Below are positions 43,254 to 51,811 of a stretch of 64,000 nt of DNA, one piece after another. The position numbers were made by a program, and so were the translations under genes. This DNA is from Altererythrobacter lutimaris (GTDB lineage: Bacteria > Pseudomonadota > Alphaproteobacteria > Sphingomonadales > Sphingomonadaceae): contig NZ_JABWTA010000001.1 in NCBI RefSeq assembly GCF_013371495.1, positions 1,782,001 to 1,846,000 on the forward strand, in the 5' to 3' direction. Positions within the stretch are counted from its first letter, which is position 1. Every line of letters begins with the position of its first letter. Under the pieces are notes generated by a model. That model saw only the letters and a list, made by a program, of their open reading frames with translations, was not told where the DNA came from and did not search any database.

Positions 43254-44185
43254 GTCGCATCTCTCCAATCCAGCACCATCTTGAGGCAATCCGCGTCGTG
43301 GAAAGCCTTGGGGTACGCCTCAGCTGCGTCCGCAACCGGCGCGCTATTCGACACCAATCCCTCAAGAGAGAGAGCGCCATCATCGATCAGTTTGAGCACT
43401 GCGGTGAGGTCTTCCGGCGCCCACTCTGCAGCGATCCGCATCCGCGCTTCCTTCTGGAAAGCAGCGGGGAATGCGAAATTGACGCGGTCTGAGTAAAAGC
43501 CCGCGAGCACGATCTCGCCTTGGCGAGCCAGCCGCGCGATCAGATCATCGAGCACTGTAGTGCTGCCGCTAACGTCGCAGATGACACTGTAATCGCGGCG
43601 CTCGTCGGCTTCAGGCGCCAGCACTTCATAGCCTTGCGCGCCTTCCCGGCGGCTTGCGGCCGTATCCCAGACGGTCGGCGCTTCTCCGCACAGCGCAATC
43701 GCCATGCGCGCCATCAAACGACCAAGGACGCCGTGGCCCACAATAAGTTCAGGAAGTTGGCCGCCCGCAAGCGCATGATGCGCAGTGGCTGCCAAAGCGA
43801 TCAGCACACCTGACTCAGCAAGCGACTCGGAAACAGGAAATGCGCGAGCCGACGGAACGATGAGCCGCTGCGCGCTTCCACCGAACAATCCGCGTGCGTT
43901 TTCATAGCATGACGCGCCGGGCACAAAGACCCACTCACCTATTCGCGAAACGGCATCCGGGCCTGCATCGATGATGCGTCCGACGGTTTCGTAGCCAGGG
44001 ACCAGAGGATAACCCATCCCAGGAAAATCAGGCATTTGGCCGGTGTAGAGCAGCTTTTCAGTGCCGGTACTGATCCCGCTCCAATGGGTTTCAACCAGAA
44101 CATCGCTTGAGCCGAGCGAGGTCAAAGTCACCGGCTTGAGAGCCAGCTGCTTTGGTGCCTCCATCAGGACTGCAAGTGCGTCCAT
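43250..44185 (-). CDS. bchC: 2-desacetyl-2-hydroxyethyl bacteriochlorophyllide a dehydrogenase
   Basis: A 311-residue zinc-free-type medium-chain dehydrogenase that oxidises the 3-hydroxyethyl group to acetyl. Family segments are ETHWSGISTGTEKLLYTG near residue 33, PLVPGYETVGRI and VGHGVLGRLMARM. ATG 44185 has GGAAGG upstream. It is first in the bchCXYZ-puf unit, and two PpsR palindromes eight bases apart stand 62-106 bases upstream. Confidence 0.95.
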   Translation of the reverse strand: MDALAVLMEAPKQLALKPVTLTSLGSSDVLVETHWSGISTGTEKLLYTGQMPDFPGMGYPLVPGYETVGRIIDAGPDAVSRIGEWVFVPGASCYENARGLFGGSAQRLIVPSARAFPVSESLAESGVLIALAATAHHALAGGQLPELIVGHGVLGRLMARMAIALCGEAPTVWDTAASRREGAQGYEVLAPEADERRDYSVICDVSGSTTVLDDLIARLARQGEIVLAGFYSDRVNFAFPAAFQKEARMRIAAEWAPEDLTAVLKLIDDGALSLEGLVSNSAPVADAAEAYPKAFHDADCLKMVLDWRDAT

Positions 44186-44247
44186 TGCTCTAGGCCTTCC
44201 CCTTTCCGGCCGGGGTCCTGTTTGCTCACAGGGATATTCCCACCCAG

Positions 44248-44265
44248 TGTCCTCCTACAGGAACA
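44248..44265. promoter_or_regulatory. PpsR/CrtJ operator 1 upstream of bchC
   Basis: TGT (44248-44250), 12 bases, ACA (44263-44265): a perfect consensus match. It is the bchC-proximal box, separated by exactly eight bases from operator 2, the geometry described for cooperative CrtJ binding at Rhodobacter capsulatus bchC. Confidence 0.82.
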
Positions 44266-44273
44266 GTCATAAG

Positions 44274-44291
44274 TGTCAATCTAGCATGACA
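44274..44291. promoter_or_regulatory. PpsR/CrtJ operator 2 upstream of bchC
   Basis: TGTCA, eight bases, TGACA: a perfect palindrome of the consensus class. On the minus strand it contains the full -35 hexamer TTGACA reading toward bchC. A further TGTCA half-site follows 13 bases on (44300), at the crtF stop codon. Confidence 0.85.
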
Positions 44292-44301
44292 CTTTTTAAT
44301 G

Positions 44302-45453
44302 TCAGGCTGTGGCGACGATTATGCTTGTGATGACGGGCTGAGTGGTTGCGACTCGCCGGATTGAGCCGAAGCCAGCACGCTCAAGCATCACACCAATTTC
44401 CTGTGAACTTCTCGGTCTGCCGGACCGCATCGCCCAAAGGTAGAGACCGAAATAGGTGCCGCCCATGGCTTCAGCCCCCGACTCTTGCGCCATTGGCTCC
44501 GCAATCAGGAGCCGACCTGAAGGAGGCAAAGCTGAGTGGATGGTATTGAGCAAGTGTTGTGCAGGCTCGTCATCATGGTCATGAAGGATGCGCACAAGGC
44601 TCACTGTGTCGTAGCCATCAGGTAAAGGACCAGCGAAGAAATCACCAGGATGAAGTGCAATGTCAGGCATGTTGGCTTCGGCTAAAAACCGTGCCTTTGT
44701 ATTCTCAAGCACGCCGGGAAGATCGAAGATTCCAACTTCGACTTGTGGGTGCGATGCAGCCACGGACCTGGCAAATACGCCTAGCCCGCCACCAATATCC
44801 AGTAAGCGCTTGGTTCCGGAAAAGCGATATGATGCAAGGACTTGGCGGGATACCATCTCTTGAGAGACAGCCATCAGGTCAGAATAGCCCTCTACTGTGG
44901 GAGCATCCTCGCCGGCTGCTGCAGGGTTGGCGGCATAGCTCCAGAACTTCGACAGTGCGGTCTCAGTCGCTCTGTCGTCGCGCAGCAAGGCCAAGGGATC
45001 AGCCAGATCCTGGTACAGCAATTTATGGTGCAAGATCATCGCCCGTGCGCCTGCATTGTTGAGGAGAGAAGCCCCTTCCTCGCCCAGCATCCAGTGGCCG
45101 GGCGCCACTTCTTCAGCGATATTGACTCCTTGTGCCGCGCGAACCAAACGCTCAGCAGCCGCGAGCGACAGGCTGGTCGAATTGGCAATCCGGCTGACTG
45201 TTACCACGCCTCTGGCTAGCTCATCAAGCAAGCCGCTTTCAACAACGGCCAGCAGCGATTGCGTGTAAGCGAAGCCCGCGACTAGATCGAACACACGCTG
45301 AGCCCGCCTGCGTGCAATCACACGCACAATCGGCGTGCGTGCAGCCCACTCCTGAAACCTGGGACTGGCAAATATCCGGTTTCGCCAAGCGACCCGCTTG
45401 AGCTTCCAAACCTGCATCTTTGAGAGCGGTTTTCCCGGCTGACCCATTTCCAT
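44302..45453 (-). CDS. crtF: hydroxyneurosporene/demethylspheroidene O-methyltransferase
   Basis: A 383-residue SAM-dependent methyltransferase adding the 1-methoxy group of acyclic carotenoids. A winged-helix dimerisation domain (about 50-140) precedes the SAM site LLDIGGGLGVFARSVA near residue 205, and VRILHDHDDEPA is typical of the family. I place the start at ATG 45453 (alternative ATG 45447); the frame is open further up but crosses the divergent promoter. No Shine-Dalgarno is seen, and a PpsR box ends one base before the ATG. Divergent from crtD. Confidence 0.92.
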   Translation of the reverse strand: MEMGQPGKPLSKMQVWKLKRVAWRNRIFASPRFQEWAARTPIVRVIARRRAQRVFDLVAGFAYTQSLLAVVESGLLDELARGVVTVSRIANSTSLSLAAAERLVRAAQGVNIAEEVAPGHWMLGEEGASLLNNAGARAMILHHKLLYQDLADPLALLRDDRATETALSKFWSYAANPAAAGEDAPTVEGYSDLMAVSQEMVSRQVLASYRFSGTKRLLDIGGGLGVFARSVAASHPQVEVGIFDLPGVLENTKARFLAEANMPDIALHPGDFFAGPLPDGYDTVSLVRILHDHDDEPAQHLLNTIHSALPPSGRLLIAEPMAQESGAEAMGGTYFGLYLWAMRSGRPRSSQEIGVMLERAGFGSIRRVATTQPVITSIIVATA

Positions 45454-45454
45454 A

Positions 45455-45472
45455 TGTCCAATCTTCTGGACA
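45455..45472. promoter_or_regulatory. PpsR/CrtJ operator between crtF and crtD
   Basis: TGT (45455-45457), 12 bases, ACA (45470-45472), with symmetric arms TGTCC/GGACA. It ends one base before the crtF ATG and lies about 75 bases before crtD, so one site can serve both directions. On the minus strand TTGACC-N17-CAGAAG would be a promoter starting transcription at or next to the ATG. Confidence 0.82.
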
Positions 45473-45547
45473 GTTGATATGTAAAGGTCAATAAAACGTG
45501 TCAGTCCTTGGCGACTGTACTTGCTGAACGGAAGGACCTTCGAAGAC

Positions 45548-47104
45548 GTGAGAATTGCCATCATCGGGGCGGGAATTGGCGGGCTTGTCTGCGCCGTCTC
45601 GCTCGCGCTTGAAGGGCATGAAATCGATGTTTTCGAGAAGGAAAACGGCCCCGGCGGCAAAGCGCGTCGCTTGCCGGTTGGCCAAAGCATGGTCGATGCC
45701 GGACCAACCGTCTTCACCATGCGCGATGTCTTCGATCAGCTATTCGAACGAGCCGGTGAGCGACTCGAAAATCAAGTGACGCTCAGCCAAGCAGAGGTCC
45801 TCGCGCGGCATGCATGGGACGACAAAGCGCAGCTCGATCTGTTTGCCGACCAGCAGCGCAGCGAAGAAGCAATAGGCGCTTTCGCAGGCGCTAAAGCCGC
45901 GGTGGAGTTTCGCTCTTTCAGCGCGGACGCCGCGCGTGCCTACACTGTGCTTGAAGACACTTTCATGCGGGCGACAAAGCCCGCAACGCCGCTAGCATTA
46001 TCCTGGCGGATCGGCCCCATGCGTGTCGCCGATCAATTGGCAATCCGGCCGTTCTCTTCACTTTGGAATGTCATCGGCAACCATTTCAGTGACCCGCGCT
46101 TGCAGCAATTGTTTGGCCGTTATGCGACGTATTGCGGTTCATCGCCGTTCGAAGCGCCCGGTACACTCAGCCTGATCGCGCATCTCGAACAACGCGGGGT
46201 TTGGCTTATCGAAGGCGGAATCCATGCTCTGGCCCTTGCGTTGCAAAGGATAGGCGAAAAGCACGGCGTCCGCTTTCACTTCAACTCTTCGGTAGATTCC
46301 ATTCGAGCCACGGGCGACAATCTGGAAGGTGTTGTCTTGGCAAACGGAGATCTGGCCGCCTGCGACCATATTGTCTCGAATTGCGATCCCGATGCACTGG
46401 CACGTGGGAGGTTCGGCAAAGATGCTGCCCGCGCTGTGAGAGCGACACCCGAACGCGAACGTTCCTTGTCTGCGCTGGTTTGGTTGGCGGAAGCCGAGAC
46501 AGATGGTTTCCCATTGAGCCATCACAACGTGATCTTCTCGCCTGACTACATCGCCGAGTTCCAGGACATTGCGGAGAGCAAGCCGCCCAGCGATCCGAGC
46601 ATCTATGTCTGCGCCTTGGATCGAGAAGCCGTGCCGGGCGTTCAATCATCAAGCGGGCGCGAGCGGCTGCAGATCATCGTCAATGCTCCGGCAAATGGCG
46701 ACACCCACAAATACTCATCCGAGGAGACCGAGCAATGCACAGAAGCGATGATGCGAAGCGCGCAGAGATGCGGTCTCAAGCTGGAGCGACCTCTGCCGCA
46801 CGAATTGCTGACGCCGAACGCGTTCGAGCAGCTCTCGCCCTCGACGGGCGGAGCGATCTATGGACGGGCCTCGCACGGGTGGGCGGCATCCTTCCGGCGC
46901 CAGGGCGCACGCACGAAGATCCCTTGGCTTTATTGCGCGGGCGGAGCGACACACCCGGGAGCGGGAGTCCCGATGGCGGCCTTATCCGGCTTGCAAGCAG
47001 CCCGCAGCCTGATGGAAGACCGCGCTTCGACACCCAAATTCCACCCGGTGGCTACGGCTGGTGGTACATCGATGCGATCAGCGAAGACGGCCAGCACGCG
47101 CTGA
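45548..47104 (+). CDS. crtD: carotenoid 3,4-desaturase (methoxyneurosporene dehydrogenase)
   Basis: A 518-residue FAD-dependent desaturase. The dinucleotide motif IAIIGAGIGGLVCAVSLA is at the N-terminus, PGGKARRL follows, and the C-terminal PGAGVPMAALSGLQAA is the phytoene-desaturase-family ending. The neighbours crtF and crtC, and the segment FPLSHHNVIFSPDY, point to CrtD rather than the phytoene desaturase CrtI. Start is probably GTG 45548; TTG 45521 is an alternative without a ribosome binding site. The last ~30 residues run out of frame over the beginning of crtC and look non-homologous. Confidence 0.9.
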   Translation: MRIAIIGAGIGGLVCAVSLALEGHEIDVFEKENGPGGKARRLPVGQSMVDAGPTVFTMRDVFDQLFERAGERLENQVTLSQAEVLARHAWDDKAQLDLFADQQRSEEAIGAFAGAKAAVEFRSFSADAARAYTVLEDTFMRATKPATPLALSWRIGPMRVADQLAIRPFSSLWNVIGNHFSDPRLQQLFGRYATYCGSSPFEAPGTLSLIAHLEQRGVWLIEGGIHALALALQRIGEKHGVRFHFNSSVDSIRATGDNLEGVVLANGDLAACDHIVSNCDPDALARGRFGKDAARAVRATPERERSLSALVWLAEAETDGFPLSHHNVIFSPDYIAEFQDIAESKPPSDPSIYVCALDREAVPGVQSSSGRERLQIIVNAPANGDTHKYSSEETEQCTEAMMRSAQRCGLKLERPLPHELLTPNAFEQLSPSTGGAIYGRASHGWAASFRRQGARTKIPWLYCAGGATHPGAGVPMAALSGLQAARSLMEDRASTPKFHPVATAGGTSMRSAKTASTR

Positions 47105-47940
47105 CCATTATTGCCTTTATCGGCTCGGTCTTTTCGCCCTTCTACAAGCGCAGCGGTCGGCATGATCCACTGAACCATGCATGTTTGAATGTCGCGCTTT
47201 ATGGCCCGCAAGCACGCTGGGCGATGACGGAGCGCGAGCGCGATGACGTTCGCCAAAGCAAGGACTGCCTTCAGATCGGACCGAGCAACGTGCGCTGGGC
47301 GGGTGATGCCCTGGAGATCACGATCGAGGAGCGCGACAAGCGCTTGTTCAACCCGTTCCGCCGGCGGGTTCGAGGCACAGTGCGCGTTACGCCTGAGATT
47401 GTGAACCCGGTCGCTTTCGCGCTTGATCCGGGCACAAAGCATCGTTGGCATTGTCTTTCGCCGCGCGCCCGGATTGATGTCGACATGGAAGAGCCAGGTC
47501 TTAGCTGGACAGGCAGCGCCTATCTCGACTCCAATTTCGGCTCGGAATCGCTCGAAGAAGGCTTCCGCATCTGGCATTGGTCGCGCGCGCATTGTAAAAA
47601 CGGCGCAGTGGTTTGCTATGAAGGGGTGAGACGCGACGGCTCTCAATTCGCAAGCGCATTACGCTTTGCAGAAAATGGCGAACCTGAAGCGGAAGCTATC
47701 CCCGCAAAAGCAGCTTTGCCGCGCAGTGGCTGGCAGGTCGAACGCAGCACCCGGTCAAGCAGCGGGCGCGCAAGCATTATCCGCACATGGGAAGACACAC
47801 CGTTCTATTCGCGCTCTGAACTGGCGACCGAGCTACACAGTGAGCCGGTCGTGGCAGTACAGGAAAGCCTGGACTTGAACCGCTTTAGATCGCCGGTGGT
47901 ACAATTCATGCTGCCATACCGGATGCCGCGCAAAGACTAG
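46735..47940 (+). CDS. crtC: carotenoid 1,2-hydratase (start uncertain)
   Basis: CrtC adds water to the end double bond of acyclic carotenoids. The homologous core begins at about 47030 (RPRFDTQIPPGGYGWWYIDA) and contains DGQHALTIIAFIGSVFSPFY and SGSAYLDSNFGSE-type sequence (GSAYLDSNFG). No ATG exists in frame near the core. The listed start at 46735 has a good GAGGAG eight bases upstream but gives a 95-residue unrelated extension and a 370-base overlap with crtD. TTG 46924 or 46933, or GTG 46879, would give more usual sizes. The gene is certain, its start is not. Confidence 0.88.
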   Translation: MHRSDDAKRAEMRSQAGATSAARIADAERVRAALALDGRSDLWTGLARVGGILPAPGRTHEDPLALLRGRSDTPGSGSPDGGLIRLASSPQPDGRPRFDTQIPPGGYGWWYIDAISEDGQHALTIIAFIGSVFSPFYKRSGRHDPLNHACLNVALYGPQARWAMTERERDDVRQSKDCLQIGPSNVRWAGDALEITIEERDKRLFNPFRRRVRGTVRVTPEIVNPVAFALDPGTKHRWHCLSPRARIDVDMEEPGLSWTGSAYLDSNFGSESLEEGFRIWHWSRAHCKNGAVVCYEGVRRDGSQFASALRFAENGEPEAEAIPAKAALPRSGWQVERSTRSSSGRASIIRTWEDTPFYSRSELATELHSEPVVAVQESLDLNRFRSPVVQFMLPYRMPRKD

Positions 47941-48140
47941 CTTTCTTTGGGCTCGTCCGGCGTCGGATTGCCTGACGCTTTGGCGGCCTCTTCTTCCGCT
48001 TTCTTCGCTGCGGCCTTGGCTTTGTCCTTCTTGATCTCACGGTCCATTTTCCAGATCTGCTGAGCGGCAAATCCCAATGCGATCGAGTAGAAAAACGCGA
48101 TCTCGATCCAGCCGTAGTTCTCTGTGAAATTCTCGATCAT
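47937..48140 (-). CDS. small single-span membrane protein, function unknown
   Basis: A 67-residue protein with one N-terminal hydrophobic helix (IEIAFFYSIALGFAAQQIW) followed by a highly charged Lys/Glu/Ala tail. Its ATG overlaps the bchO stop (ATGA), so it is the last cistron of bchI-bchD-bchO. Its stop shares a CTAG with the stop of convergent crtC. I know no function; its conserved-looking coupling to the Mg-chelatase genes suggests a photosynthesis role. Confidence 0.8.
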   Translation of the reverse strand: MIENFTENYGWIEIAFFYSIALGFAAQQIWKMDREIKKDKAKAAAKKAEEEAAKASGNPTPDEPKES

Positions 48141-49057
48141 GGCGTTGCCTGAGCGTCTTCCGGCGCGAGGATGCCGAGCTCAGCTGCAAAGCCGGCAATG
48201 AGCGCCGCAATTGTCCCGGGCTGCTGCTCATGCGCGAGATGCCCTGCGCCATTGATGAGCTCCAAACGAGCGTCGGGCAGCAAACGCTGAGCCGCCTCGA
48301 CACTGGCGAGCGGAATCGCTTTGTCCTTGCTTGAATGAATCAAGAGGGTTGGATTGGTCACCTTGGACAAACGCGTCTTGAGCGCATCCAGATCCCAGTT
48401 CGCCATCATTTCCAGCGCTCCGCGCGCATGGCGATGATTGCCGAACAGCGTCGCATAACATGCTTCGCTCACTGGATCGGTCCGCGAGCCAGTTGCGCGC
48501 TGCAAGAACCGCGCGGCTTCGCCCGGCACTTGCGCCATGCGGGCAAAAATACGCGGCGCGAAAGGATTGACCAGCAGCAGCTTGGCCATTGCTGGGAAGA
48601 CCTGAGCCGCGGGCCCGCGAAACGGCATGATCGCAGGGTTGAGGCCGACCAGTGGAATATCGCCGGAATGGCGTAGTGCCCACTCCAAAGCGATCGCCGC
48701 TCCGGCCGAATGACCCACGACCATGTCCGGCTCGAAACGCTCTTGCTCAAGCAGATCCGACAGCGCGCTGACGATACCTGCCAGCGTGAGCCCGCCTCTG
48801 GGTTTGCCAGCAGTAAAGGCATGTCCGGGGAGGTCCGGGGCGAAGACTTCGAACCGCTCTGCCAGCAATGGCATGAGCCCATGCCAGCTATGCACGGACG
48901 CACCGGTGCCATGAAGCAGCAGCAACTTGGGATAGTCACTCTTAGCAGACCCCATTTGCTGGATATGCCAGCGCAGCCCGCTCACCTCTACGAACCGGCT
49001 TGCTTCGCGATGCGGCCAATTTCGGCCTTCGCGTTCCCAATGGAGCGGCCTGCTCAT
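48137..49057 (-). CDS. bchO: magnesium chelatase accessory alpha/beta hydrolase BchO
   Basis: A 306-residue alpha/beta-hydrolase with the oxyanion segment LLLLHGTGASVHSW (45-58), nucleophile elbow GHSAG with Ser117, and the C-terminal histidine in INGAGHLAHEQQP. The family is always found beside bchI and bchD but its substrate is unknown. It follows bchD by 18 bases. Confidence 0.92.
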   Translation of the reverse strand: MSRPLHWEREGRNWPHREASRFVEVSGLRWHIQQMGSAKSDYPKLLLLHGTGASVHSWHGLMPLLAERFEVFAPDLPGHAFTAGKPRGGLTLAGIVSALSDLLEQERFEPDMVVGHSAGAAIALEWALRHSGDIPLVGLNPAIMPFRGPAAQVFPAMAKLLLVNPFAPRIFARMAQVPGEAARFLQRATGSRTDPVSEACYATLFGNHRHARGALEMMANWDLDALKTRLSKVTNPTLLIHSSKDKAIPLASVEAAQRLLPDARLELINGAGHLAHEQQPGTIAALIAGFAAELGILAPEDAQATP

Positions 49058-49075
49058 GCCCGCCTCAAGCCCAAC

Positions 49076-50794
49076 TCAAGCGCCGGCCAATTGCGGCTGC
49101 GCAGCGGAGACAGCGCGCTCCAATGCTGCAGCATCCGCCATTGGCAGCGGGAGATAGCGAGCGCGCATGAACCCCGCGATTGTTTCAGCATCAGGCCGCG
49201 GTCGGGGTGAGATATCGATCAGCAATGCTTCCACGCCAGAGGCTGCCACACGCCGTGCCGCCGCCTCTGCATCTTCACGCGCTTGCCCTCTACCAGGTGT
49301 TCCATCGGCAGCAATGTTCGCGCTTCCGTCAGTGAGGAAGACAAGAAACGGCGTGCGTCCACGCGAAGCGATGCTTTCCGCCATTTGCAGTCCGGAAGTG
49401 ATCCCGCTGGCCAGCGGAGTTCCGCCTCCGCCCGGCAACCCCGCCAATGCCCGACGTGCTCTCGTGAGCGAGCGCGTGGGAGGCAGCAAGACTTCCGCGC
49501 CCTCGCCACGAAAAGCAATCAAAGCGACCTCGCTGCGTTTGACGTAAGCCTGCGCGAGGATCAGCTCGACCGCGCCTTTTGCTTCAGCGAGCCGCGCAGC
49601 TGCAGCCGAACCTGACGCATCCACACAAAAGACGGTGACGCTTCCGGCGCGCTCTTCAAATCGGCGCACACGCAGATCGTCTTTGCGCACGAGCACGGCG
49701 CGTGACGCCTCCGGCTCCTCGCGACGACGAACCGTTTGCCAAGGTGCAGCAGCCCGCAAGCTGTCGATCAGGGCAAGCCTTGAGCCACCACGCGGCATGC
49801 CGGGACGCGCGCCCAAAGGCCGCCCGCGCAAATTCGACTGCGTGCGCTTTCCTGCACCGCCTGCGCTCGCGCTGCGTTGCAGCCGACCATCCGCAATCGC
49901 AGCGAGTACATCGTCGGGAATGGACGCAAGCACAGCCTCCAGTACCACATCTTCGGGCGGCGTTTCTTGCGAGCTCGCCTTTTCGGAGTCGTTATCCTGA
50001 TTGGTCACCGCGTCATTCTCGGGCGGAGCGCTTTCCGCTTCCGGCTCTGCTGGACACGGAAATCGCGTGGCACGCGGCGCCAAGACCAGCTTTGCAGCGG
50101 CGATGAGATCAGCCTCTTCCAATTTGCGTCGTCCGGCCAAGGCCGCATGGGCGCGCGCGGTCTGCAAGGCGAACAGCAGCGGGCGCACTGAATCCACGCC
50201 CAAAGCCAAGGCTATCTGTGCAAGCTCAGTCAGGTGGGCATCGTCGCCGGGTTCGACGGCCTGCAAATCGACTGCTGTGGGGTTCTTAGGAAGATCCACC
50301 GACGCAAACGCTTCTGCCGCCGACAGGTCGCAGACAAATGCCACGCGATCCGTCAGATTGGCGGGCGGGCGTTCATCCACTTCACGCCCGTCATCGAGCA
50401 GTACCAAAGCAAAGCCAGCCTCGCCCTTGGCGGTATCCATCGCTTGCACGAGCTTTCCGGCAAGCTCGGCGCGCAGTCGCTCGGCCATCGGGACGCACAC
50501 GCAACCTTTTGCTGCTTCTGTGAGCAATCCGCTTTGAAGAACCGGCTTGCCACTGGCGAGGCTTGCCGCAAGGTCAATTCCGCCCAGCAAGCGTTCGTCA
50601 TCGATATGCGCAGGCAAACGTCGCCACGGCCTTGCTTCGCCCATTGCGTCTCTGAGCAAATCGAGCAGCTCATCACGCGCCGGACCTGCGCCGCGCAGCA
50701 CAATCCCGCCAAGCTGTTCAGGAGCCATCAGCAGCAGCTGGACAGCAAGTGCCGCATCAGCCAGCGGGCCGTTTTCAGGCCCCTTCGTGCTCAC
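49076..50794 (-). CDS. bchD: magnesium chelatase subunit D
   Basis: A 572-residue subunit: a degenerate AAA+ N-terminal half, an acidic/proline-rich linker (about 255-290), and a C-terminal von Willebrand A domain with the metal site DASGSAAAARL near residue 395 and GGGGTPLASG. It forms a double ring with BchI that drives Mg insertion by BchH. It starts with GTG in a GTGA overlap with bchI. Confidence 0.96.
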   Translation of the reverse strand: MSTKGPENGPLADAALAVQLLLMAPEQLGGIVLRGAGPARDELLDLLRDAMGEARPWRRLPAHIDDERLLGGIDLAASLASGKPVLQSGLLTEAAKGCVCVPMAERLRAELAGKLVQAMDTAKGEAGFALVLLDDGREVDERPPANLTDRVAFVCDLSAAEAFASVDLPKNPTAVDLQAVEPGDDAHLTELAQIALALGVDSVRPLLFALQTARAHAALAGRRKLEEADLIAAAKLVLAPRATRFPCPAEPEAESAPPENDAVTNQDNDSEKASSQETPPEDVVLEAVLASIPDDVLAAIADGRLQRSASAGGAGKRTQSNLRGRPLGARPGMPRGGSRLALIDSLRAAAPWQTVRRREEPEASRAVLVRKDDLRVRRFEERAGSVTVFCVDASGSAAAARLAEAKGAVELILAQAYVKRSEVALIAFRGEGAEVLLPPTRSLTRARRALAGLPGGGGTPLASGITSGLQMAESIASRGRTPFLVFLTDGSANIAADGTPGRGQAREDAEAAARRVAASGVEALLIDISPRPRPDAETIAGFMRARYLPLPMADAAALERAVSAAQPQLAGA

Positions 50795-51792
50795 CCGAAA
50801 AGCCCTTCAATCGCGCGTTCGATCCGCACTGTCGATCCGGTTTCATCAAGGACATCGCGGCGCAAACGGTGGCGCAGTGCCATTGGTGCGACGTCCAGCA
50901 AGTGCGCGCGTTTCACAGATCGCGCACCGCTGAGCGCCGCCTGCGCGCGCGCGGCTCGCATCAAAGTCAATTCGCCGCGCAGCCCATCGACACCGACTTT
51001 GGCACAAAGCGCTGCAGCATCGGCAAGGACCGCGTCAGGAACTTCAAGTTTGGGAAGCTTGCGGCGTCCGCTCGCGATCCTCTTCACGACCTTGTTGTCT
51101 TCATCCGCCCAACTGGCTGCGAAACCTTCCGCATTGCTGTCTTGCGCAGCGCAGCGCTTCATGATCTCGACGCGATCTTCAACGCTCTCCGGCGTGCGCA
51201 CTTCAACCGATAAGCCGAAGCGGTCGAGCAATTGCGGGCGAAGCTCGCCTTCTTCCGGGTTGCCGCTGCCGATCAGTACGAACTTAGCGCGGTGTCGGAC
51301 GGACAGCCCTTCGCGCTCGACCACGTTCTCGCCAGAGGCCGCCACATCGAGCAGCAAGTCGACCAAGTGGTCTTCCAGCAGATTGATTTCATCGATGTAG
51401 AGAAAGCCGCGATGCGCCTTGGCGAGTAATCCCGGCTCGAAAGCCTTTTCGCCAGCGCGCAAGGCTCGCTCCAGATCGAGAGCGCCGACAACACGATCCT
51501 CGGTTGCTCCCAGAGGCATGTCAACGAACGGCACTGCCGTTTTCCGGCTGCGTTTAGAAGTGCACGGATCTGGGCAAGTACCGGTCTGATCCGGCTCGCA
51601 ATTATAGCGGCAATCCTCGACCACGCTCATCGGCGGAAGCAAGCCAGCCAGCGCCCGCGTCGCTGTCGATTTCCCCGTACCGCGATCGCCGAACACCATC
51701 ACACCGCCAATTGAAGGATCGACCGCTGCTATCAGCAGCGCGCGCTTCATCTCGTCCTGTCCGACGATGGCTGAAAAGGGAAAACGGGCCAT
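50791..51792 (-). CDS. bchI: magnesium chelatase ATPase subunit I
   Basis: A 333-residue AAA+ ATPase starting MARFPFSAIVGQDEMKRALL. Walker A is GDRGTGKST near residue 36, Walker B GFLYIDEINLLEDH near 128, and GSGNPEEGELRPQLLDRFG is diagnostic. ATG 51792 is the only possible start, because TGA lies two codons upstream and FPFSAIVGQ is the conserved beginning. No Shine-Dalgarno is present: a PpsR palindrome ends one base before the ATG. First gene of bchI-D-O. Confidence 0.97.
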   Translation of the reverse strand: MARFPFSAIVGQDEMKRALLIAAVDPSIGGVMVFGDRGTGKSTATRALAGLLPPMSVVEDCRYNCEPDQTGTCPDPCTSKRSRKTAVPFVDMPLGATEDRVVGALDLERALRAGEKAFEPGLLAKAHRGFLYIDEINLLEDHLVDLLLDVAASGENVVEREGLSVRHRAKFVLIGSGNPEEGELRPQLLDRFGLSVEVRTPESVEDRVEIMKRCAAQDSNAEGFAASWADEDNKVVKRIASGRRKLPKLEVPDAVLADAAALCAKVGVDGLRGELTLMRAARAQAALSGARSVKRAHLLDVAPMALRHRLRRDVLDETGSTVRIERAIEGLFG

Positions 51793-51793
51793 G

Positions 51794-51811
51794 TGTCAGT
51801 TGTTCTGGACA
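51794..51811. promoter_or_regulatory. PpsR/CrtJ operator touching the bchI start codon
   Basis: TGT (51794-51796), 12 bases, ACA (51809-51811), arms TGTCA/GGACA. On the minus strand TTGTCC (51830-51825), 17 bases, CAGAAC (51807-51802) is the same promoter geometry as at crtF. A degraded second box (CGT-N12-AAA) lies exactly eight bases further upstream. Confidence 0.82.

Noticed and set aside
45480..45498. Second PpsR box next to the crtF/crtD box
   Set aside because: Only TGT-N13-ACG with a seven-base gap; too far from consensus to call.
45521..47104. Calling the desaturase gene crtI
   Set aside because: It sits between crtF and crtC, without crtB or crtE, and has CrtD-like sequence near VIFSPDY.
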